Source: Gelidibacter gilvus (GTDB taxonomy: Bacteria; Bacteroidota; Bacteroidia; Flavobacteriales; Flavobacteriaceae). Taken from it: 64,000 nucleotides of DNA. The notes under the pieces were generated by a model. It saw only the letters and a list, made by a program, of their open reading frames with translations. It was not told the origin of the DNA and made no database searches. Positions 17,191-25,470 of this stretch are shown here, piece after piece; the first letter of the stretch is position 1, and each line of letters begins with the position of its first letter. Location of the stretch: NCBI RefSeq assembly GCF_004115975.1, contig NZ_SDDZ01000006.1, positions 1 to 64,000 of the forward strand. The letters run 5' to 3'. A program made the translations under genes and the position numbers.

Positions 17191-18481
17191 ACAGATAATA
17201 CAAAGTATAAACAGAGGTGGATTCGGAATTATCGATGAAGTAGAATGTGATAATGGTCAAAGATATGCACGAAAAACATTTGCTCCTTCTGACCAATTTA
17301 AAGATGATGTTGACATATGTAACAAGTTGAAATCACGATTTATTAGGGAAGTAAAAACCCAAAGTTTATTACCTTCAGAATATTTCATGCCAATAGTTTT
17401 TTCGGATTTAAACTCACCACAACCGTATTTTTTGATGCCATTGGCAGAAGATGTTTTTATAAACGAAATACAGACTGCTAAAGCTGAAAGCCGTTATCCA
17501 GAAGGATTGGGAGACATTTTAAATGCCCTAGAGTTTCTACATAATAGTGGTTTGGTACATAGAGATTTAAAGCCTCAAAATGTGCTTAAACATAATGGTG
17601 CATGGAAATTAGCTGATTTTGGGTTAATCTCACAAGATAAAGATATTCTATCTCAAACTATTACAACGAGCAATAATGCTTATGGGACAGTAATGTATTC
17701 TGCACCAGAACAAACTGTTGAGTTTAAACGTATAACACCTCAAGCAGACATTTATTCATTTGGGGCAATTCTACATGATATATTCACAGATGGTAGTAGA
17801 ATTCCTTATTCTCAATTAACAGCTGATGGTGAAATTGGATATATAATTGAAAGATGTACTAAAAAAGATAAAAACAAAAGGTTTAAAGACATAAAATTAC
17901 TTAGAGCAAAGCTTCTAAGTTATATTTCAAAACCTAAAACAACAGATTCTAGTCAGTTAGACGAAGAATGGATTGAAAAATTTAATAATGTACTTGAATG
18001 GAATGAAGATACTTTTGAGAGTTTTACTTTTTATCTAAAGCAAAGTGATACTATACAACAAAACGTTTTTTTCAGTTTCAATCAAGATATTTTAAAATAT
18101 TTGCATAATCTAAATCAAGACTCTTTTTATGATGTTTCTTTACAATATTTAGATTGGGTTTATAAGCGTTCATTTGATTTTAGTTACTGTGATGTTGTAG
18201 CAGATAACATTAATTTAATTTACAAACTATCTGATGATGTTGAAGTAAAATCAAGATGTGCATTGTCATCATCTGAACTAGGAAGATATCACAATCGATG
18301 GTATGTTATGAAGTACGTTATTAAAATGTGTGATTCTGATATAGAAGATAATCTTGCATTTAGAATCGCTATGGACATCGAACTTGAAAGTAATAACAAA
18401 CAAAACTTTATTAAGTGTGCTCATCAAATCAAATTAACAATTGATTCATATCATACTGAAATTCAGAAAGCACTAAAATAA
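17180..18481 (+). CDS. Eukaryotic-like Ser/Thr protein kinase with C-terminal extension
   Basis: A 433-residue soluble protein. Kinase motifs are intact: glycine loop RGGFG (12-16), Lys32 in ARKTF, Glu57 in FIREVKT, catalytic loop HRDLKPQN (127-134), DFG (146-148) and APE (175-177), followed by ADIYSFGAILHDIFT. The domain ends near residue 255. The remaining 170 residues are helical and unrecognised (it has repeated short acidic helices such as CDVVADNINLIYKLSDDVEV). There is no membrane segment or PASTA domain, unlike cell-wall-sensing kinases. It starts inside the phosphatase gene by an 11-bp overlap. Soluble kinases in accessory islands include known abortive-infection effectors, so a defence role is possible but inferred. 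Confidence 0.9.
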   Translation: MKIEQIIQSINRGGFGIIDEVECDNGQRYARKTFAPSDQFKDDVDICNKLKSRFIREVKTQSLLPSEYFMPIVFSDLNSPQPYFLMPLAEDVFINEIQTAKAESRYPEGLGDILNALEFLHNSGLVHRDLKPQNVLKHNGAWKLADFGLISQDKDILSQTITTSNNAYGTVMYSAPEQTVEFKRITPQADIYSFGAILHDIFTDGSRIPYSQLTADGEIGYIIERCTKKDKNKRFKDIKLLRAKLLSYISKPKTTDSSQLDEEWIEKFNNVLEWNEDTFESFTFYLKQSDTIQQNVFFSFNQDILKYLHNLNQDSFYDVSLQYLDWVYKRSFDFSYCDVVADNINLIYKLSDDVEVKSRCALSSSELGRYHNRWYVMKYVIKMCDSDIEDNLAFRIAMDIELESNNKQNFIKCAHQIKLTIDSYHTEIQKALK

Positions 18482-18486
18482 CAACG

Positions 18487-18795
18487 CATAATAGCTAAGC
18501 ATTCGTGTGGTCGGTACGACCCAACATGAATTCCGTGTTGACTGAGCTGGTTGATAGATAAGTTGGGAATAAGAAAGACAGCTAGAAAAGCAGAATAATA
18601 ATCAGGAATATGCCTATCAAACGAATGCCTCGGGTGAAGCTGGAAGGTTGTCTGTATTTAGATCAGGAAAGAAAATTAGGATTGGTCAAACGAATCAAAA
18701 AACAAATCGATAAATTCTGCCTGACAAATTAAGAACTAGGCTGGCATAGGAGACAAATTAAAACCTTTGTTTTTATAAGGGAAGTCAGAATTGAA
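18487..18795. repeat. Diverged ~300-bp repeat, copy 2
   Basis: Counterpart of 16201-16512, beginning just after the kinase stop. Near its start an imperfect hairpin is visible (18502-18533, core gtcg/cgac around gta). It lies between the kinase gene and the HEPN gene, so the two copies bracket the phosphatase/kinase pair in direct orientation. Confidence 0.75.
18610..18732 (+). pseudogene. Truncated copy of the tiny repeat-encoded protein
   Basis: Reads MPIKRMPRVKLEGCLYLDQE followed by RKLGLVKRIKKQIDKFCLTN and a stop. It is homologous to the 50-residue frame at 16331-16483 but stops 10 codons earlier, where the longer copy has EEIGLNLKPN. Its early stop suggests decay. Confidence 0.4.
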
Positions 18796-18823
18796 AGATA
18801 ATCTTAATATCGCTAAAGTAAAA

Positions 18824-18848
18824 AAGCTAACCCAATATGAGTTAGCTT
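18824..18848. terminator. Hairpin, probable terminator
   Basis: Perfect 8-bp stem aagctaac/gttagctt with a 9-nt loop. It is followed by aattt, giving only a weak T-run, and preceded by an A-run, so it may work in either direction. It lies between repeat copy 2 and the HEPN gene. Confidence 0.55.
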
Positions 18849-18967
18849 AATTTCTTAGGGGAACGGAAATAGCTTGAAAAAATTCAGTGGATATTCCCGA
18901 GCCCCTTTCTGTATCTTGATTTTTTTAGTCTAAATTGTAATCGCAAAATTATAACTTTTTATTTACA

Positions 18968-20752
18968 ATGCAAAATGTAACGATTAGATATTCAGTAAAT
19001 GCCTTTGAACAGATATTCATTGAGAAAGGATTAGAGTTATTGTTTAAAAATACTATAGACTCATTTAGATTAAGACTACATAATCCAAAAACACTGCTCC
19101 AAGAACTAATTGCAGTCTGTCAATCTTCAATCTCAGGAGTGCTGACTAATAATGATTATGCTGACTCGACGTCAAAAGAATTGAAAAAAACAATCGATGA
19201 TGATGATGATGGTTTAATTTTTAATAAAGTAAGTAAAAAACATTATTTAAAAATAATTACCAAGCTTCAAAGAAAAGACTATAATCTAGCTATACAATCA
19301 AGTTCATTAATCCTAAAAGAGAATTCGGACTATTCACATAATTTATTTAATTCAATAATTGAATTAACATCATCTTTCAACACTATTAGTGATGATGGTA
19401 CTTCTCAATATCAAGAAAACTTAAATAATGTCAAGAAAAAAATTATTGTTTTACTTAGTCATCTTCTTGTTGAGATGATCAATAAAGGATACTCAAAGAA
19501 GTATTTATATAATTTTTTTCAGACTACATTTGTAAGAAATGTTTCACATACGGCTCATTTTGAGGACCGGGTTGATATCTTCAAAACTCTTTTAGACAAA
19601 GAAGATGAGGAGTTTACCATTATATATTTAATTCAAGGTAATTCATTTAGATTTTCAGAGTTTAAGAAAATTGATAATAATTATGGAAAAGTAAATAAGC
19701 GTTTTAGAGGTGCATTAAAAGATGTCATTTCTACAAAAGCTTATACTTTTTTAGAGCAACATAAAGAAAATAATCTTTTATATGTTAAACTAGTTTCAAA
19801 AGATTATTTCAGAGCTATAGAATTATCCCTAGAAAAAATATCTAAAGATCTGGACATTTATCATTTAGGATTTAATGATCATTTTGTTAAAATTGGTTCT
19901 CAATGCTGTGTGATTGGAGAAAATCAACCATTAAAAGCATCAACATTTCCAAGTAATTTCTATATCGATGGCTTCACTAGAAGTAATACACAAATATTCG
20001 AAATACTTCTAGAGAAAATAAAAAAAATTAGTCAAAACAACGTTGATAAAGATAGTTATGATAAAATAATATCAGCTATTAGATACTATAGGACTGGAAG
20101 TGAGTCTCCAGAACTAGAGACCAAACTATTAAATTATTGGATTGGTTTGGAGTACATATTCACTTCGTACAATACTGACCAGAAAACAATAGATAGAATT
20201 CGTAATTATTTTCCAATTTGCCATTCTGTAGTTTATGTAAAAAGAAATTTATATGATTTCCATAAGTCATTAGAAAGATTAAATATCTCTAGTAGTATTG
20301 CTAACTATGATAGCTCCTTAGACTATTTTAAAGAGCATTCAACATATACAACGGCATATGATAATTCTACAAATCAACTTTTAAAATTCCGAACAAGATA
20401 TTTTCAAAAATGGTTTGAAGAACCAAATAAAATTGATTTTGCGTTAAAACGACATTCTGACAACTTATACTGGAATCTTACGAGATTATATCGTATAAGA
20501 AATGAAATTGTCCATAATGCTGCAATAAAAAATGGTATTTATATTCATATTTCACATATGAAATACTATTTGTCCTTCATTTTAAACTCCATATTAGATT
20601 TTATGGCGGATGAACCAGCAGATATAAATAATGATGGTAAAGTAACAATTGAAGATTATTTCATTACGCAAGAAATAATATTTGGCTCATTAAAAGGTGA
20701 AAAATTAGAAGAATTTATGAAAATAGATAATCCAAATCAAGTTTTCTATTAA
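18968..20752 (+). CDS. HEPN (ApeA-like) protein with dockerin-like EF-hand loop
   Basis: A 594-residue soluble protein. The C-terminal part (about 370-545) is a HEPN domain of the ApeA-like kind: LLNYWIGLEYIF in the first helix and LYRIRNEIVHNA carrying the R-x4-H ribonuclease motif (about residues 511-516). The N-terminal 350 residues are unrecognised and would be the sensor or partner-binding part. Unusually, a calcium-type loop DINNDGKVTIEDY (552-564) follows the HEPN domain; it matches one dockerin/EF-hand repeat. There is no signal peptide. HEPN proteins of this size are commonly RNases that halt growth on phage infection; that role is inference. It stands alone downstream of repeat copy 2. 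Confidence 0.75.
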   Translation: MQNVTIRYSVNAFEQIFIEKGLELLFKNTIDSFRLRLHNPKTLLQELIAVCQSSISGVLTNNDYADSTSKELKKTIDDDDDGLIFNKVSKKHYLKIITKLQRKDYNLAIQSSSLILKENSDYSHNLFNSIIELTSSFNTISDDGTSQYQENLNNVKKKIIVLLSHLLVEMINKGYSKKYLYNFFQTTFVRNVSHTAHFEDRVDIFKTLLDKEDEEFTIIYLIQGNSFRFSEFKKIDNNYGKVNKRFRGALKDVISTKAYTFLEQHKENNLLYVKLVSKDYFRAIELSLEKISKDLDIYHLGFNDHFVKIGSQCCVIGENQPLKASTFPSNFYIDGFTRSNTQIFEILLEKIKKISQNNVDKDSYDKIISAIRYYRTGSESPELETKLLNYWIGLEYIFTSYNTDQKTIDRIRNYFPICHSVVYVKRNLYDFHKSLERLNISSSIANYDSSLDYFKEHSTYTTAYDNSTNQLLKFRTRYFQKWFEEPNKIDFALKRHSDNLYWNLTRLYRIRNEIVHNAAIKNGIYIHISHMKYYLSFILNSILDFMADEPADINNDGKVTIEDYFITQEIIFGSLKGEKLEEFMKIDNPNQVFY

Positions 20753-20871
20753 TTAAAATGTCCTATGTCCTACTAACTAAATTTGTAACTCAATAAGTTT
20801 ATATTGAAAAATAGACATCATTAATGATAAAGTTTTCATTTTTTAATTGCTCCCTATCATACTCGTTAATA

Positions 20872-20982
20872 TCATGACCCGACCCTCCCAATGTTTATTT
20901 CTGGATATTTTGCAGCCATCACCATAGAGAATAATGCAAAGGGTTTTGGACCTAAAGGTGCAACAATAATACTATAATCCAT
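20872..20982 (-). CDS. Short ORF, possible gene fragment
   Basis: A 36-residue frame, beginning MDYSIIVAPLGPKPFALFSM and continuing VMAAKYPEINIGRVGS. Its ATG lies 2 bp after the stop of the PIN gene on the same strand. The sequence looks like an alternating strand-helix start of a longer alpha/beta protein, broken off by a stop, so this is more likely the remnant of a lost third gene than a functional peptide. No family is recognised. Confidence 0.35.
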   Translation of the reverse strand: MDYSIIVAPLGPKPFALFSMVMAAKYPEINIGRVGS

Positions 20983-20984
20983 TT

Positions 20985-21503
20985 TTAAGTTTTGGTAGAG
21001 TGATTTTGGAACTCATCTAAATCAGGATTTCTTCTATTTAAAACTAATTTTCGGAAAGCATCTAGAGCTCTTTCATGGTTTAAATCTATAATATCGGCAA
21101 TAAAATCATCTGCTGATTTTGCGACCAATCCAAAGGTAGCCAAGTAATCCTCTGGAAAATCTTTTAAATTATTGGTAACTATAAAATTGGCATTGGTTTT
21201 AATTGCCGCTGCTAGTACATGACAATCCTTCTCATCAGGCAAAGTCAATCCAGGGATTAATGCTTCATAATTCACAACCAGCGCATCAGGAAACGCTAAA
21301 TTTGCGATATCTGACCTTTTTTTAATTTCTTCTTTGGTTATTCCTTTCCTGCTCATAACCTCTTCCCACTCACAAAAAATATGACTACTCCATTTTGGAG
21401 TAAATAATTCATAGTACGCAAACCAAAATAGCAAATCTCTGATTTCAATTGGATAAATAACATTAGTGTCAAGAACACAGGTAAAACGAACACTATGAAT
21501 CAT
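20985..21503 (-). CDS. PIN-domain toxin
   Basis: A 172-residue PIN-domain protein. Acidic residues of the RNase site are in place: Asp in CVLDTNVIYP near the N-terminus, Glu in CEWEEVM, and Asp residues in LPDEKDCHVLAAAIKTNANFIVTNNLKDFP. The family cleaves RNA as the toxin of a type II toxin-antitoxin pair. The start ATG at 21503 overlaps the end of the antitoxin's former C-terminal tail by 11 bp, the usual operon arrangement, with the antitoxin gene directly upstream. The antitoxin is interrupted by an in-frame stop (see 21568-21855), which raises the question of how this toxin is held in check. Confidence 0.88.
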   Translation of the reverse strand: MIHSVRFTCVLDTNVIYPIEIRDLLFWFAYYELFTPKWSSHIFCEWEEVMSRKGITKEEIKKRSDIANLAFPDALVVNYEALIPGLTLPDEKDCHVLAAAIKTNANFIVTNNLKDFPEDYLATFGLVAKSADDFIADIIDLNHERALDAFRKLVLNRRNPDLDEFQNHSTKT

Positions 21504-21567
21504 ACAAGCCTAAATCTTCGTCCGACCTCATCATTTCAATCAGAAATTTTTCCTGATTCAATTTCAT
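21493..21567 (-). pseudogene. Detached C-terminal tail of the PIN antitoxin
   Basis: Directly after the antitoxin's TAA (21568-21570), in the same frame, an open stretch of 24 codons starts with ATG (MKLNQEKFLIEMMRSDEDLG, then LYDS) and ends in TAG inside the toxin start. In this antitoxin family the DNA-binding domain is followed by just such an acidic helical tail that binds the toxin. The sequence therefore reads as one antitoxin split by a nonsense codon, or as a re-initiated peptide. Confidence 0.55.
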
Positions 21568-21855
21568 TTACTTTTTATAATTCATTACGTCCTCAAATTT
21601 AACTCTACGATGTCTACCAACTAAGGTAAATGGTATATTGCCTTCTTCAAGCAATTTTACAACATGAGGTCTTGAACAGCCTAATAATTCTGCTGCTGCT
21701 TGGGTAGTCATTTCAGTAGCAATCGGAACTAAAGAAATTGGTTGACCTTGACTGGTAGCTTTCAATATTTTCGCTAAAAGTTTCAAAGCTTTTAAAGGAA
21801 TCTTTATTTTTTCAGAAGTTTCTTCAATTTCAATTTCAGGATTCTCCGAATGCAA
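21568..21855 (-). CDS. Excisionase-like HTH antitoxin, truncated by in-frame stop
   Basis: A 95-residue frame from a TTG at 21855. The C-terminal half is a MerR/excisionase-type helix-turn-helix: EMTTQAAAELLGCSRPHVVKLLEEGNIPF, then VGRHRRVKFEDVMNYKK. This type of HTH protein typically precedes a PIN toxin and represses the operon. The frame is open upstream of the TTG without an ATG, so the true N-terminus may be lost or start at a non-ATG codon. It ends at a TAA where relatives continue into a toxin-binding tail; the tail is still readable downstream. Confidence 0.7.
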   Translation of the reverse strand: MHSENPEIEIEETSEKIKIPLKALKLLAKILKATSQGQPISLVPIATEMTTQAAAELLGCSRPHVVKLLEEGNIPFTLVGRHRRVKFEDVMNYKK

Positions 21856-22197
21856 ACCTTCTAAAGTAGCTGCGGGTGAGGAAGGAGAGAATGTGTGAAA
21901 TAAAACAAATAAATAGTGGCAAACGAGGACGTGTCGCCGCAGTGGCGCTATTTATGGTGTGCGCAAGGCTATAATTTAAAAGTTATTATTGATGATGACG
22001 CCCTTCGACTGCGCTCAGGGTGACAATTAAAAATAAAGGATTGCCTTGCACAGATGTTTTATGAAACAAAATGGAACGACTGACGAACTCCTTATTACCT
22101 GCCGTCCTTCGGGATTATAAATTCGGGTTAGCAGTTGAAAATGCAGATTAGCTCCGCTGAATCTTCGATGTCCTGGCTTCGCAGGGACTTTAAAAGT

Positions 22198-22226
22198 AAA
22201 AGGCTATCCAATTATGGATAACCTTT
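22198..22226. terminator. Hairpin with A/T-rich flanks
   Basis: Stem aaaaggctatcca pairing with tggataacctttt, with one mismatch and a 3-nt loop. It lies in the 450-bp gene-free stretch between the antitoxin and the IS21 element (21860-22312), which otherwise shows only short REP-like text (around 22005-22025, cttcgactgcgctcagggtg). Confidence 0.45.
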
Positions 22227-22396
22227 TAAAGTTTGAAGACTAATTCAAAAATAAAGAGATTTACAAATAGTAAGCGATAATGGTTGCAAAAACTTGAGTA
22301 CCCTTGGGCTAATGGCTATTTCGGAGTGATGGTGCCACGTGTTTCGGTCAAACCGTGCCACTTTGAAAGATACTGCAATTATATAAAATTTTATTG

Positions 22397-23134
22397 TTAT
22401 TCGTTCTTTAAAGCTCCTTTTCTTAAGGATTCTCCTTTGAGGTCTATCCTGTGGGAAGAGTTTACGATCCTGTCCAGAATAGCATCAGCAATGGTTCCTT
22501 CTCCAATGATATCATACCAGGCGGAGACTGGTATTTGGGACAAGATGATGGTGGAAGACCGGTTGTAACGGTCATCGATTATATCCATAAGCGATTCTCT
22601 TGCATGGCTGTCAAAAGCCTGCAGGCCAAAGTCATCCAAGATAAGCAGATCTGCCTTTAGGAGCTTTGCCAGTTCTTTTAAATAGGTTCCATCGGCCTTG
22701 CTGAGCTTTAGCCTTTTTAATAAACGGGCTGTGTTGGCATAGATAGTACGATATTCCATCATGCACGCTTGATGCCCCAAGGCCTGGGCCAGATAACTTT
22801 TTCCAACGCCAGAGGCTCCAGTTATAATGATGTTCTCTTTTCGTTTTATAAAATCAAGGCACCCCAGACGCAGGAACATATTTTTGTCCAGATTGCGCTG
22901 TTGGGCGTAGTCCACTTCCGCCAGCGCTGCCTGTCCTCGGAAGGTAGCCTGCTTAAGAAGCCTTTGGATCTTTCGGTTCTTATGGTCTTCCCATTGGTGA
23001 TCCGTTAGCAGTGCCAAGTATTCATCGGCCGTAATATCTGTTGTGCGGTTTTCCCTGATATGCAACAGGTGCAGGTCTGCCATGGCACCCAGTCGCATTT
23101 GTTTTAGTTTTTCAACAGTTTGATTGTTGTTCAT
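22397..23134 (-). CDS. istB: IS21 helper ATPase IstB
   Basis: A 245-residue AAA+ protein. Walker A is ITGASGVGKSYLAQALGHQACMM and Walker B LLILDDFGLQAF, followed by the sensor region SSTIILSQIPVSAWYDIIGE and IVNSSHRIDLKGESLRK, all typical of IstB/DnaC-like ATPases. It assists the IstA transposase in target selection. It starts 26 bp after the istA stop on the same strand. Confidence 0.95.
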   Translation of the reverse strand: MNNNQTVEKLKQMRLGAMADLHLLHIRENRTTDITADEYLALLTDHQWEDHKNRKIQRLLKQATFRGQAALAEVDYAQQRNLDKNMFLRLGCLDFIKRKENIIITGASGVGKSYLAQALGHQACMMEYRTIYANTARLLKRLKLSKADGTYLKELAKLLKADLLILDDFGLQAFDSHARESLMDIIDDRYNRSSTIILSQIPVSAWYDIIGEGTIADAILDRIVNSSHRIDLKGESLRKGALKNE

Positions 23135-23160
23135 AATTATAGAGTTTATTGGTTACATAT

Positions 23161-24714
23161 TTATTGATAGGCCGAAGCTCCCCGGAGATTCTCATGTACA
23201 GGGATATGGGGTTTGTCCTGTTCTAGATCTTGGTAGAACAGGGAAGACTGGTCCAGGTTGTTTTTCAGGATATTCTTGATGCGCTGGTATGCGACCGCAT
23301 CTGCCTGTATGGCTCTTTTGCATGCGCTGTCCAAGCGTTGTGAACCAAAGGCCCTGTGCAACTGGATAAGTCCCATGGCACGCTTGTAACCGATCTCGGG
23401 GTAATCTCCCGAGGCAATGATGGTATCAATACAGGCCACTACATTTTCCCCGTGCAGGGCAGCTTTCTTTTTAAAAAATTCAGGGCTCCAGTCCACATAA
23501 TATTTGTGGGTACTGCTCAGGTGGTCACGATTTGTGTTGTAGTTTCCCTTACTGGGATTACGCTGGTGCAGGGCTATCCGCTGATGGTTATAATATATTT
23601 CCACAGTTGTGGTGGTATAATGGATCTGGGTCTGCTTGCCGATGTAGCGGTAGGGTACGCTATAATAACTTTTATCTGGTGAGAAGTACACGTATCCCAT
23701 CTTCTGCACCTTTGCGCGGCAATAGTCCTTAAGCTGGTAGGAACTTGTTGGAAGTGATTTCAAGTGGCCTTTTTCTATGGACTGGAAGAGCTCCAGACGG
23801 CTGGCCTGCTTTCTTTTGAACAGTAGATTGTTATAGGCCGTCAACAGCTTGCGGATCTCTTTGTTGAGCTCGCTTAGGGAGAAGAAGGTCATATTGCGCA
23901 AGGGATAATAGATGCGCTGATAGGCAAGATGGACAGCATTTTCTACAAGGGCCTTGTCCTGCGGGGAGTATCCACGGGTCGGGTTGATCACACAGTTGTA
24001 GTGCCTGGCAAAGTCCTTAAAACTGCGGTTGATATCTGCCTCATAACGACTGGCGCGGGTTACGGCCGACTTTAGGTTATCGGATACGATGGCCCTGGGC
24101 ACCCCGCCATAAAATTCCAGGGCATGTCCACAGCAGGTAATAAAATCCGCTCTCTTTTGGCTATGGCAGGCTTCCACATAGGTGTACTGGCTGTTGGGCA
24201 GGATGGCCACAAAGACCTCCACCGCGATGATCTCCCCAGTGGACCGGTCCACAATATGCAGTTTCTTGCCTGCGTAGTCGACATACATCTCATTGCCCGG
24301 ATCGTGCTCCAGTTTCATTGATCCCCTGACCTTTGAGTATTTACGGTTGTAATGCTCCATGAACTGGGTATAACTATAGGGTTCTTCAGCATGTTGCACA
24401 TATTCCTGGTAGTGGAACAGAAAGGTAAAACCGGGATGGTTCCGGGCTTTGTTGATCCCGTCAAAATACAGCATTAGCTCACCGTAGCGGGGATTGGCTA
24501 TCGTGGTACTGGAAGGAAAGAGTGCTTCCAGGGCAGCATTGTCCCGGGCCAACAGTTCCTCAAGGGAACGGTAACTGGCCTTGAACAGCTGCATATAATT
24601 GTTTACCGTGTTGCGGGATATCCCCAGGGTAGCGCCTATTTTACGGTTGCTGAACCCATATAGGTGCAGGGAAATGATTTGTTTTAAGTCCATTGGATCA
24701 AGTGTGTTGGCCAT
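23161..24714 (-). CDS. istA: IS21 transposase IstA
   Basis: A 517-residue transposase. The N-terminal HTH (LHLYGFSNRKIGATLGISRNTVNNYM) binds the terminal repeats. The DDE integrase core includes MYVDYAGKKLHIVDRSTGE (first Asp), FYGGVPRAIVSDNLKSAV (second Asp) and PQDKALVENAVHLAYQRIYYP (Glu). The C-terminal part holds the usual VQKMGYVYFSPDKSYYSVPYRYIGK block. Length is normal for the family and the frame is intact. Confidence 0.95.
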   Translation of the reverse strand: MANTLDPMDLKQIISLHLYGFSNRKIGATLGISRNTVNNYMQLFKASYRSLEELLARDNAALEALFPSSTTIANPRYGELMLYFDGINKARNHPGFTFLFHYQEYVQHAEEPYSYTQFMEHYNRKYSKVRGSMKLEHDPGNEMYVDYAGKKLHIVDRSTGEIIAVEVFVAILPNSQYTYVEACHSQKRADFITCCGHALEFYGGVPRAIVSDNLKSAVTRASRYEADINRSFKDFARHYNCVINPTRGYSPQDKALVENAVHLAYQRIYYPLRNMTFFSLSELNKEIRKLLTAYNNLLFKRKQASRLELFQSIEKGHLKSLPTSSYQLKDYCRAKVQKMGYVYFSPDKSYYSVPYRYIGKQTQIHYTTTTVEIYYNHQRIALHQRNPSKGNYNTNRDHLSSTHKYYVDWSPEFFKKKAALHGENVVACIDTIIASGDYPEIGYKRAMGLIQLHRAFGSQRLDSACKRAIQADAVAYQRIKNILKNNLDQSSLFYQDLEQDKPHIPVHENLRGASAYQ

Positions 24715-24936
24715 ATCGCATACTTTTAAGCGATAAGGTAATTAATACTTGATCTTTCAAAGCGGTGCGGTGAGCGAGGTCGAACTGTGGCACAAATCGA
24801 ACCGATATAGACTTTTACCACACAGGCAAAAGTGGCACAGTTTGAACCGAAATGCCTGGCACTATGAAACCGAAATCACTGGCACAAATCGAACCGAAGT
24901 ATCCACTAAGGGCTTTTTGTTTTTTAGTGATGTAGT

Positions 24937-25470
24937 TTAGCAGTATTCTGGATGGCTTAAATACAAGTTTATCAAGTTCTGGAACCCCTTTATTTTGTTA
25001 AACAAAAAGGCAAGTGCCTTGGCACTACTTTTTGTCAGTTTTTGAGTGAACTTCAGATACTTTTTAAGATTGTAGGCCATCGCGGACAAGTGCATGACCT
25101 TGTTTGCCTGCGCTATACCTATAGTGTTTATCTTTCTCAGTCCCATAAATTGAGTGAGCGTACCAAAAACAGGTTCGACCGTACTTTGCCGCTTTCCTTT
25201 CATATACCTGCCTTGAGGGCTGTTGACCCTTTCAATGTTGCGCTCATATTCTTCCCTAAAGTAGGTGACCGAGAACTTCTTCTCTTTGGCCGTCTTGCCC
25301 AAACAACTTGCCTTTATCGGACAGTCCCTACATTGATATGTAGAACCGCGGTACTCTTTTTTCAAGGTTTCCGTTCGGGAGTCGCTGACTTTTTTTAAAG
25401 GGGATGATCTCTCCCTGGGGACAGATATAATGATCATGTTCTTCATTATACTCAAAACCGTCCGGCCCAC
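24937..25470 (-). CDS. IS1182-type transposase, C-terminal part (frameshifted)
   Basis: This frame holds the C-terminal third of an IS1182-family transposase: YRGSTYQCRDCPIKASCLGK (zinc-like Cys cluster), FSVTYFREEYERNIERVNSP, RQSTVEPVFGTLTQFMGLRKINTIG with the catalytic Glu, and HLSAMAYNLKKYLKF. The real reading should enter this frame at the T-run at 25390-25396 (seven A on the coding strand). Upstream of that point the frame is not meaningful. Read together with 25328-26497, a single full-length protein of about 515 residues appears when one A is removed. Confidence 0.85.
   Translation of the reverse strand: MGRTVLSIMKNMIIISVPRERSSPLKKVSDSRTETLKKEYRGSTYQCRDCPIKASCLGKTAKEKKFSVTYFREEYERNIERVNSPQGRYMKGKRQSTVEPVFGTLTQFMGLRKINTIGIAQANKVMHLSAMAYNLKKYLKFTQKLTKSSAKALAFLFNKIKGFQNLINLYLSHPEYC

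Larger units (their letters stand above)
22313..24905 (-). mobile_element. IS21-family insertion sequence
   Basis: The element is 2593 bp. Its ends read TGGCTATTTCGG on the left and, as the reverse complement, TGGATACTTCGG on the right. Several copies of a TTCGGTT..GTGCCA motif lie inside each end, as expected for the multiple transposase-binding sites of IS21 elements. It carries istA and istB in order on the minus strand. Both flanks read CTAA next to the ends, consistent with a 4-bp target duplication. Both genes are intact, so it may be active. A relic of the same element's upstream end occurs at 45295-45485. Confidence 0.85.
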
